From positions 1 through 9,741 of the forward strand of contig JAISDM010000262.1 of the NCBI GenBank assembly GCA_031264885.1: a DNA stretch of 9,741 bases, read 5' to 3'. The notes under the pieces were generated by a model. That model was not told where the DNA came from. It searched no databases and worked only from the letters and a program-made list of their open reading frames with translations. Positions 1-7,226 of the stretch are shown in pieces. This stretch comes from Peptococcaceae bacterium. Its GTDB lineage: Bacteria; Bacillota; Peptococcia; DRI-13; UBA5745. Within the stretch, counting starts at the first letter, position 1. Each line of letters begins with the position of its first letter. Both the position numbers and the translations under genes were made by a program.

Positions 1-61
1 GGCGTGGCGATAATAAGATTGTGGGAGACAAAGACTGAAATCTGAACGAAAGGGGAAAAAC
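1..61 (+). other. Leader of the reductase operon, possible tail of an upstream gene
   Basis: These bases precede the first reductase gene. Two forward frames are open from the window edge: one stops at TGA 36-38 (tail RGDNKIVGDKD) and one at TGA 43-45. Either could be the C-terminus of an upstream operon gene, but the stretch is too short to identify. An AGGGG-type ribosome binding site lies about 7 nt before the GTG at 62. No promoter is visible, so the operon may begin outside the window. Confidence 0.3.
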
Positions 62-1381
62 GTGAAAAAACAACTATGGGAAACGAGGCCGCTGGAGATT
101 TGGGGAAAGGCGAAGGCCCTGAGAGCGCAATGGCAGAAGTCGATCAATGAGGCGGCCGAGCGGGAAGGCGCGCTGCTTGCTCACGGGAATACGGGTGAGT
201 TTGATTGGAGCGTGGGATTCGAGGATTTGACCATCATCGAGGATAATCCGGCGGGCGCCATGATGGCCAGCAAAAGCGATTCTTTCTCCAGAAAATGCCG
301 CATGGCCTCTGAGATCCGCGGCTGGGGGCGCGAGATCTGCGGCTATGTTCAAAACTGCTGGGGATCGCAGTTTCTCGGCTATGAAATGGATGGAGGCCCA
401 TTTCCTTTCCGTGATTTGAGCATCCCTTTCCCGGATCCCTGTGACCAGCATCTCAAGCGGGGACAGCAGTGCATGGATCTCTCGCCGATCCCCCGCTGGG
501 GCCACGACTGGCCGATGTACCTGGGGCCGATGGATCCGAGACGGGAGAAGGCTTTTATTGATCATGTGGTTTTTAATTATCTGAAAATCATTGATGATAT
601 TGAGCGCGTCTCCGGGCAGGAGTTTGACGACGAAAAGCTGCTGGGGAATCTGGACAACCTTTCGGCGCTGAGGGAGCAGGCGCTGCGGATCACGCAGCTG
701 ATGACCCATACGCCTACCCCCATCGGGCAGAAGGATCTGTATTCCTTCTATACGCTGGGGATGCTGACCAAGGTGGATCCGGCGGAAACCCTGGACTTCT
801 GGAAATCCCTGGCGGATGAGGTGCAATGGCGCGTGGACAACAACATCGCCGCCGTGGCCACCGAGCGGTACCGCTGGATGGAAGCGCATCCGTCGCCCTG
901 GCATTTTCTTAAATATTTCCGTTACATGGAGCAATACGGGGCGGTTTGCATCGGTTCCCAGTACAGCCATTTTATCGCGGGGCCTATCGAGCTGAAGCCG
1001 GACGGTTCCATCGGCCATGTGGACCTGGTCAAGGCGCCGGCGGGTCAGCCGGTTAAGACGCGGGAGGACGCCTTCCGCTATATCTTTACGGAGGCGCGGG
1101 GCTACCGGTTCAAAGACGACGAATATTGCCGGAAGCATACGATCACGGATTTTGCCAAAGGGTTTCACGCGGACGGCGCGGTCATGCCTCTGTGGCGCGG
1201 CGGCGTGGGCTGCACGCTGACCCGGAAGGAGCAGGGACTGCGTTTGAGCGAGATCGGCGTGCGGGTGCTGCATTATGAGGGCTCCCAGCCGGGCGACCGC
1301 ACGGATTTGGACGAACACCGCTTCTTGGACGCGCTGGATACCTGGATGACGACCCAAGGGCTTGAGAAGCTGGAAAATTAA
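62..1381 (+). CDS. bzdO: Benzoyl-CoA reductase-type subunit B (BzdO/BcrB, HgdB-like)
   Basis: Catalytic-module subunit of a class I, ATP-dependent benzoyl-CoA reductase-type enzyme, in the same superfamily as the 2-hydroxyglutaryl-CoA dehydratase D component. It would hold a low-potential [4Fe-4S] cluster and help bind the acyl-CoA during two-electron ring reduction in the cytoplasm. The 439 residues fit BcrB/BzdO. Cysteines at C79, C93, C99, C127, C137, C296, C356 and C384 are candidate cluster ligands. The C-terminal segment around 374-410 (MPLWRGGVGC, then EIGVRVLHYEG) matches the usual family end, where an RGC-type motif precedes an 'iPvL.lEgD'-like strand. There is no signal peptide. The start is GTG; the only nearby ATG (75-77) is out of frame. 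The next gene starts 12 nt downstream. Substrate is not proven: 3-methyl- or 3-hydroxybenzoyl-CoA or another cyclic acyl-CoA is possible. Confidence 0.8.
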   Translation: MKKQLWETRPLEIWGKAKALRAQWQKSINEAAEREGALLAHGNTGEFDWSVGFEDLTIIEDNPAGAMMASKSDSFSRKCRMASEIRGWGREICGYVQNCWGSQFLGYEMDGGPFPFRDLSIPFPDPCDQHLKRGQQCMDLSPIPRWGHDWPMYLGPMDPRREKAFIDHVVFNYLKIIDDIERVSGQEFDDEKLLGNLDNLSALREQALRITQLMTHTPTPIGQKDLYSFYTLGMLTKVDPAETLDFWKSLADEVQWRVDNNIAAVATERYRWMEAHPSPWHFLKYFRYMEQYGAVCIGSQYSHFIAGPIELKPDGSIGHVDLVKAPAGQPVKTREDAFRYIFTEARGYRFKDDEYCRKHTITDFAKGFHADGAVMPLWRGGVGCTLTRKEQGLRLSEIGVRVLHYEGSQPGDRTDLDEHRFLDALDTWMTTQGLEKLEN

Positions 1382-1393
1382 AGGAGGCGGGAG

Positions 1394-2176
1394 ATGATAA
1401 CAGCAGGTGTGGACGCGGGTTTGATGAACACAAAGATCGCGGTCCTCAAGGACGGCAAGGTAATCGCCCGCGCCGCGGGCGCCACCGGAGGCGGCGGGCG
1501 GCGGGAAGCGATTGAGAAGATATGGGCGGAAGCCTTGAAGGCGGCGGGCGCCGACCCTTCGGATGTGAGCGGGGTGGCGGCCACCGGAATCGGGAGAGAG
1601 GATGTGTCTTTCGCCGGCAAAACCATTGTGGAATCCCTTGCGGCCGCGCGGGCCGCGCGTTTTCTGTATCCGGGCGCCACGTCGGTTGTGGACGCCGGCG
1701 CCGATCAGACGCGGGTGGTCACGTTGGGAGAAGGCAAAGACATCACGGAAGTGGTGCTGAATCAGAAATGTATGGCGGGGCTTGGCCTTTTGCTGGAGGT
1801 CGCCGCGGACAGGCTGGAGATGACTTTGGAAGAGATGTCGGCTCTGGGGCCTGAGACGCGGGATCCAATTCCGCTGAACGATGGCTGCCCCGTATTCGCG
1901 GAGCAGGGGGCGCTTGAGCTGCTGAACAAGGGCGTCCCCAAGAAAGAGGTAGCGGACGCGGTCACCGACGTGGCGGTCGTCCGGCTTCTTTCGATCTTAA
2001 ATGATAAGGTCCGGCCCGGGAAGGACAGCACGGTGCTGATCGGCGGACTTACAAAGAACGCGGCGGTGACAGAACGGCTGAAGCGATGTTCGGGGATCGA
2101 CTTCCTGATTCCCGAGGCGGCGGAATATGGCGGCGCTTTGGGAGCGGCTGTGTTTGCGGCGGAACAAAATCATTGA
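1394..2176 (+). CDS. bzdP: Benzoyl-CoA reductase-type ATPase subunit D/P (BadF/BcrA/HgdC family)
   Basis: Smaller of two ASKHA-fold ATPase activator subunits, which hydrolyse ATP to push an electron from a shared [4Fe-4S] cluster into the catalytic module. The 260 residues match BcrD/BzdP. An N-terminal phosphate-loop motif GVDAGLMNTK (5-14) is followed by a second loop VVDAGADQTR (98-107). C126 (NQKCMAG) and C165 (NDGCPVF) sit where HgdC-type activators place the cluster ligands. The adenosine-side motif IGGLTKN is at 216-222. The second loop differs from the DGGGQ/DxGGQ form in the partner subunit, suggesting that the two ATP sites are not equivalent. AGGAGG at 1382-1387, 6 nt before the ATG, fixes the start. 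It lies 12 nt after subunit B and 10 nt before the next ATPase gene, so co-translation is likely. Confidence 0.8.
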   Translation: MITAGVDAGLMNTKIAVLKDGKVIARAAGATGGGGRREAIEKIWAEALKAAGADPSDVSGVAATGIGREDVSFAGKTIVESLAAARAARFLYPGATSVVDAGADQTRVVTLGEGKDITEVVLNQKCMAGLGLLLEVAADRLEMTLEEMSALGPETRDPIPLNDGCPVFAEQGALELLNKGVPKKEVADAVTDVAVVRLLSILNDKVRPGKDSTVLIGGLTKNAAVTERLKRCSGIDFLIPEAAEYGGALGAAVFAAEQNH

Positions 2177-2186
2177 GGAGGCGGCA

Positions 2187-3065
2187 ATGACTGGAGAATT
2201 CAAAAAATGGCCGGAATCGAGCTGGACATCCGACGCGATCCAATGGAAGAAAACGGATAAAATAGCGGCCGGCGTAGACATCGGCACGACCAGCTCCCAA
2301 GCGGCGGTATTTGTGGACGGCCAATTATTCGGATACGCGAGTATCCGCACCGGTTCGGATTTCCGCGGGGCGGCGGACGCCGTGATTCAGAAGGCCCTCG
2401 GATCGTCCGGCATGGCGGTTAAGGATATAGGCGCCGTGGTCGCCACCGGATTCGGGGACAAGAACGTGACCTATGCCACACAGTCGCGGAGCGAGATCCT
2501 CTGTATCGCCAAGGGCGCCCGGTACTTGTTCGGGCCTTCCGTAACCACGGTTGTGGACATGGGGGGACAAACGACGAAGGCGATCCGGCTCTACGAGTGG
2601 GACCGGGTCAGGGATTTCAAGATAAGCGACAAATGCGCCACGGGGATGGGCCGCCACATCGAGGTCGCCGCTGAGATACTGCGGACGCCTCTGACGGAGA
2701 TGGGGGAGAAATCCCTGGATGTGGCTTTCGATCCCGAACCTGTCAGCACCACTTGTTATAACTTCGCGTATCCGGAAGCGGCGGGGCTGTTCCGGCAGGG
2801 CTATAAAGAGGATACTTATAAGGAAAACGATGTGCTGGCGGCCTATCTTTTTACCGTCGCCTGGCGTATTTTGGGCACGGTAGGGAAACTGGCGCCTTTG
2901 GACGTCGGCGATATGACCGTTGAGAAGGAACTGGGGCTTACGGGCGGACTTGCCAAGAATAAGGGCATCACCAGGCGCGTCGAGCGTGAACTGAACATGA
3001 CGGCGCTCACCAGCGCATATGATCCGCAGCTGGCGGGGGCCATCGGCGCGGCGTTGTTCGCGTAA
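2187..3065 (+). CDS. bzdQ: Benzoyl-CoA reductase-type ATPase subunit A/Q (BadF/BcrA/HgdC family)
   Basis: Second ATPase activator subunit, expected to pair with the preceding gene product around one [4Fe-4S] cluster. I place the start at ATG 2187, giving 292 residues, because AGGAGG (2176-2181) is 5 nt upstream. The longer frame from 2127 would overlap the previous gene by 50 nt and has no such site. Motifs from the new start: GVDIGTTSSQ (29-38), DMGGQTTK (124-131), cluster cysteine C150 in SDKCATGMGR, second cysteine C190 in VSTTC, and TGGLAKN (252-258). All are canonical for the HgdC family, so this is the more conserved of the two ATPases. The length and the roughly 25-residue N-terminal extension before the first loop fit BzdQ rather than the longer Thauera BcrA. 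The gap to the next gene is 35 nt. Confidence 0.82.
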   Translation: MTGEFKKWPESSWTSDAIQWKKTDKIAAGVDIGTTSSQAAVFVDGQLFGYASIRTGSDFRGAADAVIQKALGSSGMAVKDIGAVVATGFGDKNVTYATQSRSEILCIAKGARYLFGPSVTTVVDMGGQTTKAIRLYEWDRVRDFKISDKCATGMGRHIEVAAEILRTPLTEMGEKSLDVAFDPEPVSTTCYNFAYPEAAGLFRQGYKEDTYKENDVLAAYLFTVAWRILGTVGKLAPLDVGDMTVEKELGLTGGLAKNKGITRRVERELNMTALTSAYDPQLAGAIGAALFA

Positions 3066-3100
3066 GCGCCCGATATAATAAACAGTGAAAGGTTGAGTAC

Positions 3101-4237
3101 ATGAAAACATTTAAAGAAATACTGGACAACCGTCACATGTACGCAAAAGAGTGGAAGGCAAAAACCGGCGGGAAGGTGCTGGGCTTCTATGACACCTATT
3201 TTCCGGAGGAAATCGCGTATGCCGCGGGTGTTTTGCCGGTGCGGATTTTGGCGGCCCATGAGCCGGACAGCGGCACGGACCGGCTGATGTACGGCAACTG
3301 TTATTGCACCCGGGATATGCTGAATCAGTTTATCCGCGGCAGATATGACTATGTGGACGGGCTTGTGAGCGTGGAAAGCTGTCAATGGTGGTATAACGCC
3401 TTTGACACCACGCTGATTATGTTCCCGCATCTGTTCAGCCACTATCTTTTTACGCCGGACTATCCCGACGGCCGTATGTCGAAAGACCTTTTGCGCGCGG
3501 AATTAGAGGTGTTCAAGGCGAAATTGGAGGAATGGCTGGGGAACGAGATTACGGACGGGGCGCTGGACCGGGCCATTGAGGTTTATAACACGAACCGCGC
3601 TTTGCTGCGCAGGCTCTATACGCTGAGGCGGTTTGACCGCCCTGTGCTTCTGGGCTCGGAGGCGATGGAGATCGTATTGGCCTGTCAGGTCATGGATAAG
3701 GCGGAAGCAAACTCCATGCTGGAGGCTCTGATACCCCAATTGGAAAAACGCCGGCCTTACGAGGACTGGCCGCGCCTGATGCTGGTGGGAAGCGAGACCT
3801 ATGACACGGAACTGGAGAAGCTGGTGGAGTCCTTGGGGGCGAACATCGTCATCGATGAGCTGGATAACGGAACCGGGTATTTTTCCAATGACGTCATTCC
3901 GCTGAGCGACCGTCTGATGGCGGTCGGGCTGCGTTACCTGGGCAAGCCCCACAGCGCGCTGAAGGACAATGTCTGGCGGCGGCGGCCCGAGCGGATCTAT
4001 CAGTTGTTTGAGGATTGGCAGGCGGACGGGGTGCTCATCGCGAAACAGATCTACTGCCATCCGCATGGGACGGATATGTACGCGGTATGGAAGCTGCTGC
4101 GGGAGCGGAATATCCCTTATCATACATTTGAGCGGGATACGACGCTGCCTTATGAGGAGACGCGGCTGGGCGTCGAGGCTCTGATCGATATGATCAAGCC
4201 GGGCATGACCCGTATTTCGGGGTGGAGCCGCGCGTAG
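3101..4237 (+). CDS. bzdN: Benzoyl-CoA reductase-type subunit C (BzdN/BcrC, HgdB-like)
   Basis: Second catalytic-module subunit. With subunit B it forms the heterodimer that carries two [4Fe-4S] clusters and the acyl-CoA site. The 378 residues match BcrC/BzdN. The N-terminal family signature is GFYDTYFPEEIAYAAGVLPV (28-47). Cysteines C67 and C69 (GNCYCTRD), C94 (VESCQWW), C195 and C319 (KQIYCHPHGTDM) are candidate ligands; C319 lies in the conserved C-terminal motif followed by NIPYHTFERD. The ATG start has a weaker GAAAGG-type site about 9 nt upstream. It is the last gene of the cluster here; in Azoarcus bzd operons the N gene comes first. No rho-independent terminator with a T-run is visible after the stop. 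Ferredoxin, benzoate-CoA ligase and dienoyl-CoA hydratase genes are not in the window. Confidence 0.8.
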   Translation: MKTFKEILDNRHMYAKEWKAKTGGKVLGFYDTYFPEEIAYAAGVLPVRILAAHEPDSGTDRLMYGNCYCTRDMLNQFIRGRYDYVDGLVSVESCQWWYNAFDTTLIMFPHLFSHYLFTPDYPDGRMSKDLLRAELEVFKAKLEEWLGNEITDGALDRAIEVYNTNRALLRRLYTLRRFDRPVLLGSEAMEIVLACQVMDKAEANSMLEALIPQLEKRRPYEDWPRLMLVGSETYDTELEKLVESLGANIVIDELDNGTGYFSNDVIPLSDRLMAVGLRYLGKPHSALKDNVWRRRPERIYQLFEDWQADGVLIAKQIYCHPHGTDMYAVWKLLRERNIPYHTFERDTTLPYEETRLGVEALIDMIKPGMTRISGWSRA

Positions 4238-4261
4238 GGGGCAGAGTTGCCCGGGGGCTTG

Positions 4262-4317
4262 GATTCCGGGACAAGCCCGGAATGACGGGGGGACAGGCAA
4301 GCCCGGAATGACGGGGG
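4262..4317. repeat. Two copies of a CCCGGAATGACGGGG-type dispersed repeat
   Basis: The string CAAGCCCGGAATGACGGGG occurs twice in close succession, the first ending at 4290 and the second near 4316. The first copy also forms a perfect 8-bp hairpin: ATTCCGGG at 4263-4270, loop ACAAG, and CCCGGAAT at 4276-4283. An inverted fragment recurs at 4454-4464. This resembles a short intergenic repeat seen in many bacterial genomes. Lack of a T-run argues against a standard terminator, although the hairpin could still affect the 3' end of the reductase mRNA. Confidence 0.7.
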
Positions 4318-4368
4318 AAGGACAGATCCGGAGCCGAGTTTGAGCGGACATAAGCGGATCTGGATTTC

Positions 4369-4425
4369 GGGCGGCAGGATGCTGCCCCTACGGTCCGGTA
4401 CTGTAGGGGCGGCATTCTGCCGCCC
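4369..4425. repeat. Inverted pair of GTAG-headed REP palindromes (BIME 1)
   Basis: Two 23-nt arms, 4369-4391 and 4403-4425, are inverted copies differing at two positions and separated by 11 nt. Read 5' to 3', each arm is GTAG followed by an imperfect palindrome (GGGCGGC, short loop, GCCGCCC). A GTAG/GGAG foot plus a hairpin defines REP sequences mobilised by RAYT transposases. The arms can pair with each other or fold singly. The same units recur at 8618-8747, on the other side of a RAYT gene. Confidence 0.8.
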
Positions 4426-4596
4426 GGGATCGTCCGAAACCCCATTGTATCTTGTCATTCCGGGGCAGTTTGTCAGGGCGGGTAACTGATAGCAGAATAG
4501 ATTTTCTTCGAGGCTTACGATGTAATGATATATCAGGAACAGGGCTAAAGGAGCGGGAAGCAGATGAATCTGTTCGATATAGAGGAGGGTAAATAA

Positions 4597-5182
4597 ATAG
4601 CCATCAATCGTGTGGAAATCAAGGATTTCCTCGTATTCAAGGGAGATTTCGCAATGGACTTCTGCCCCGGCGTGAATGTGTTTATCGGCAGCAACGGAAC
4701 TGGCAAGACGACGCTCTTGAAAGCGCTATACGCCGGAACACAAATGAGTTCGTCGGATTTTATCTTTGGCATAACAGAACCCGATACCATTTTCGTCCGA
4801 GGCATCTGGATACCGAAAGTTCGGATTACTTGCTACGCTCATTCGCAACGAGCAAATCAAACCGAATACCGCGCTCTTTTGGGATGAACCGGAAAATAGT
4901 CTGAACCCTGAACTTGTCCCCAAACTTGTGGATATACTCCTTGAACTTTCTCGTAATGGCGTACAGATTTTCATTGCCACGCACAGCGAGTTAGTAGCAG
5001 ATTATTTCCTTGTCAGCAGCAAAGAGTGTGATGCTGTTATGTTTTTCTCACTTTACAAAGATGACGACCAAATAAAGTATGACTGCAGCGACCGATTTGA
5101 CCTGCTCAATCCAAACAAATTGACGGACGAACGGGTTAGGCTGTACGAAAAAAGGCTTGATAAAGCGTTTGGAGGCGAGTAA
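4597..5182 (+). pseudogene. Decayed AAA/ABC-type (RecF/OLD-like) ATPase gene
   Basis: The N-terminal part reads IAINRVEIKDFLVFKGDFAM and then a Walker A motif GSNGTGKTTLL, typical of AAA_15/21-like P-loop ATPases. Its frame stops at TGA 4885-4887. Another frame supplies the C-terminal half: LIRNEQIKPNTALFWDEPENSLNP (Walker B, DEPE), then FIATHSELVADYFL (H-loop-like), ending at TAA 5180-5182. Only about 60 codons separate Walker A from Walker B, where intact relatives usually have well over 100, so a deletion accompanies the frameshift. AGAGGAGGG (4581-4589) is ideally spaced for a start at 4597-4599, but that codon is ATA. GTG 4612 would be the first usual start. I infer a dead gene. Its original role, such as defence, repair or phage-related, cannot be recovered. 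Confidence 0.75.
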
Positions 5183-5380
5183 CGCGGCAAAGGGAAACAA
5201 GACAGGCATTGCGGGAAAAAGTAATGGAGTCGGTAGACATAGCCAAAATATGGAGACCGAAAGTCGTCGTCATGAATGAAAAGGCTGCCGCTATGCGGAA
5301 CATTACCGTTAGCTCATTGATCGCCTCCCAGGAGGGGAATTTTTTTATACGACGAACCGCTCAATTACGGTCCGGAACTA
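5183..5380. other. Intergenic stretch between broken ATPase and OYE gene
   Basis: No gene is supported. A 99-codon forward frame starts inside it, but its second half runs antisense through the oxidoreductase gene and resembles no family. A small stem-loop (CCTC, loop CCAG, GAGG) is followed by GGAA and seven Ts near 5327-5347. This is a weak candidate terminator for forward transcription from the ATPase relic. Nothing comparable is seen for the reverse-strand gene. Confidence 0.35.
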
Positions 5381-6388
5381 TTAGGATTCGCCGAAGCCGG
5401 CGAATTCTTTTTCTACCCATTTGGAGTCCTTCATCAAGGCTCTTCCGACGCCGATTAGGTCCCCTTTGCCTTCTTTCAGCAGCTGCTCCGCTTCTTCCAA
5501 GTGATTGATTCCGCCGGTCAGGATGACGGGGATGCGGCTGTCTTTTTTGGCGGCGAGGGTCAGCGGCGCGAAGTAGCCCGGCTGGCCGTCGCCTCCGGGT
5601 ATTTCGAAGCCGTTTTGCCCGCCGGAAATATCCAGGACGCAAACGCCGGCTTCTTCGAAAGCCCGGGCGGCGACGGTTACGTCGTCGAGGCTGACGCCTC
5701 CGTCCATATAATCGAAGGCGCCTAAACGGACCAGAACGGGGAAGTCTTTGCCGATGTCCGATTGGATGGCGGCGACGATTTCAAGGATAACGCGGATCCG
5801 GTTCTCGACGGACCCGCCGTATTCGTCTTTGCGCTTGTTGATTAAAGGGGTGTAGAACTGCTGGAGCAGGAAGCCGTGGGCCGCGTGGATCTCGACCCCG
5901 TCGAAGCCGGCGTCCCGCGCGCGCCGCGCCGCCGCGGCAAAGTCGCCGACGATGGACGCGATCTCCGCTTTGGCCAATTCACGGGGGAGGGCGCCGTCCC
6001 TTTTGCGCGGAATATGTACCGCGGAAGGGGCAAGGGGCTCGCGGCCGGTCAGCTTGCTGGACGCCATACCGCCCGCGTGATTGATCTGAATCACGGCCGG
6101 CGATCCGCCCCGGTGAATGACATCGGCGAGGGCCTTGAGGCCGTCGAGTTTGGCGTCGTCCGCCGCCGACAGCTGATTCGGGTGGGCCTGCCCTCCGGGG
6201 CTGACAAAGTGATGTTCGGTGATCACAAGCCCGAGCAGGCCGCTTTGGGTTTTGTCCCCGTAGTAATCCAGAATACCGGGGCTGACCGCGCCGTCGGCCT
6301 CCGCCTTATTGGTCGCCATGGGCGGCATGACGAGACGGTTTTTGAGAGACAGACCGCCTGCCTTCATCGGTTCAAGCAAATGTTTCAT
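5381..6388 (-). CDS. Old Yellow Enzyme-family NADH:flavin oxidoreductase
   Basis: FMN-dependent ene-reductase of the OYE / 2,4-dienoyl-CoA reductase N-terminal family, expected to reduce an activated C=C bond with NAD(P)H in the cytoplasm. The 335 residues cover only the TIM barrel; the C-terminal FeS/FAD half of FadH- or BaiC-like enzymes is absent. Motifs: PPMATNKA (22-29, FMN site), QINHAGG (101-107), EIHAAHGFLLQQF (166-178, histidine pair H168/H171 for substrate binding), EYGGSVENR (189-197), TGGI (291-294) and GVGRALMKD (313-321, phosphate binding). The residue aligned with the YqjM regulatory cysteine appears to be alanine. An AGGGA-type site precedes ATG 6388-6386. It lies 45 nt downstream of the tetR gene on the same strand. 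Substrate is unknown; a role next to acyl-CoA reduction is tempting but unproven. Confidence 0.88.
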   Translation of the reverse strand: MKHLLEPMKAGGLSLKNRLVMPPMATNKAEADGAVSPGILDYYGDKTQSGLLGLVITEHHFVSPGGQAHPNQLSAADDAKLDGLKALADVIHRGGSPAVIQINHAGGMASSKLTGREPLAPSAVHIPRKRDGALPRELAKAEIASIVGDFAAAARRARDAGFDGVEIHAAHGFLLQQFYTPLINKRKDEYGGSVENRIRVILEIVAAIQSDIGKDFPVLVRLGAFDYMDGGVSLDDVTVAARAFEEAGVCVLDISGGQNGFEIPGGDGQPGYFAPLTLAAKKDSRIPVILTGGINHLEEAEQLLKEGKGDLIGVGRALMKDSKWVEKEFAGFGES

Positions 6389-6433
6389 ATGTAGTCCCTG
6401 CCTTTCTGTAACAGCGGTGCGCCAGAATCAGAT

Positions 6434-7087
6434 TTATTCGCCGGGATCGGCGCTTTCCATGAAATGCATCAGCTGGGTGAGGCTTTTTTCGTAAGTGGGC
6501 GCGAAAGCGGGCAGCGAACCGATTTGGGCCCGGACGACGGCCTGTTTGTGAATATCGCTGATGATGGTCATGGGATACAGCCCCAGCGCCAGGGCCAATT
6601 GAACCGGCACGAAGCGCTTGATTTGCGTCTCCGTCGCGTTGGGAAACAGTTGGCCGACCAGGTCGTGGATGACCCCCAGGGATTTGCCGGAGGATACCTT
6701 GAACGCGGTCAGGGAATCCAACGACGCTTTTTTCTCAAGGATCGTATTGAATATAACGAACAGATTCAGCATGCGTTTGCGTGAAACGATGCTTCTGGCC
6801 CAGATTTCGGCAATCTCATTTGTCGTATAAAGTTTGTTCAATTTGAAGGATTTGACAAGGTTGACGACCCATTGCTCGAAATCGTCGGACATCAATTTAA
6901 GAAGGATGTCTTCTTTGCTGGAAAAATATTTATAGACGGCGGGACGGGTCAGGGCGGTTTTTTCCGCGATCGCCGAAAAATTCAATCCTTCGTAACCTGT
7001 CTGATCGAATATTTCAGCCGCGGCGCCGACGATGGCGTCAATCCGGGACCGTCTTTGCTCGCTGGAACGAGCGCGTTGAAAGTTCAT
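6434..7087 (-). CDS. TetR/AcrR-family transcriptional regulator
   Basis: Ligand-responsive repressor-type protein with an N-terminal DNA-binding domain and a C-terminal effector/dimerisation domain. The HTH is clear near residues 37-60: FSAIAEKTALTRPAVYKYF, followed by SSKEDILLKLM. The rest is helical and unlike any specific subfamily I recognise, as usual for this family. I prefer ATG 7087-7085 (217 residues) because GAGGGG ends 8 nt before it. The frame can also start at ATG 7093, but that leaves only 2 nt of spacing. It is upstream of the OYE gene on the same strand, so it likely controls itself and that oxidoreductase. Control of the convergent reductase operon is possible but unsupported. 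Confidence 0.88.
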   Translation of the reverse strand: MNFQRARSSEQRRSRIDAIVGAAAEIFDQTGYEGLNFSAIAEKTALTRPAVYKYFSSKEDILLKLMSDDFEQWVVNLVKSFKLNKLYTTNEIAEIWARSIVSRKRMLNLFVIFNTILEKKASLDSLTAFKVSSGKSLGVIHDLVGQLFPNATETQIKRFVPVQLALALGLYPMTIISDIHKQAVVRAQIGSLPAFAPTYEKSLTQLMHFMESADPGE

Positions 7088-7119
7088 ACACATATCCCCT
7101 CTTATTCTCCTGTAATTTT

Positions 7120-7143
7120 ATTATAGCGGGGGGGTGGTGTCAA
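7120..7143 (-). promoter_or_regulatory. Candidate promoter/operator of the tetR-OYE unit, oddly spaced
   Basis: On the reverse strand a perfect TATAAT (7125-7120) lies about 30 nt before the tetR start, and a perfect TTGACA (7143-7138) lies upstream. They are only 12 nt apart instead of about 17, separated by a C-rich run. TTGACA is also part of GTGTCAA (7137-7143), which has an inverted partner TTGACAC at 7198-7204. TTGACA may therefore be half of an operator, with a poorer -35 in use, or the tract may have lost bases. Confidence 0.4.
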
Positions 7144-7226
7144 GTTACAATTCGCTGGCCGCGGGGCAATCGCATAAAAAATACAGTTATTCAGGAATTG
7201 ACACTTTAGACGTGAAACCGGCGTGT

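Larger units (their letters stand above)
4238..4596. other. Gene-free, repeat-rich spacer
   Basis: No credible gene is present. The spacer holds CCCGGAAT-type repeats at 4262-4317, an inverted REP pair at 4369-4425, and a reverse-complement fragment of the first repeat (GTCATTCCGGG, 4454-4464). The last ~130 nt are unremarkable until AGAGGAGGG at 4581-4589, the relic ribosome binding site of the broken ATPase gene. A ten-codon frame (ATG 4564 to TAA) overlaps that site and is probably meaningless. Confidence 0.6.

Noticed and set aside
74..1357. 427-codon open frame on the reverse strand opposite subunit B
   Set aside because: It lies entirely antisense to a clear family member, is rich in Arg/Pro/His as GC-biased shadow frames are, and shows no domain.
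2127..2186. Upstream start for the second ATPase
   Set aside because: It would overlap the preceding gene and lacks a ribosome site; AGGAGG directly precedes ATG 2187.
3074..3079. TATAAT between subunits A and C as an internal promoter
   Set aside because: No acceptable -35 lies 16-18 bp upstream; a chance match in a short spacer.
4262..4425. CRISPR array
   Set aside because: Only a few repeats with irregular spacing and internal palindromes, no constant-length spacers, and no cas genes.
5209..5508. 99-codon forward frame after the broken ATPase
   Set aside because: Its second half is antisense to the OYE gene, and no motif or convincing ribosome site was found.
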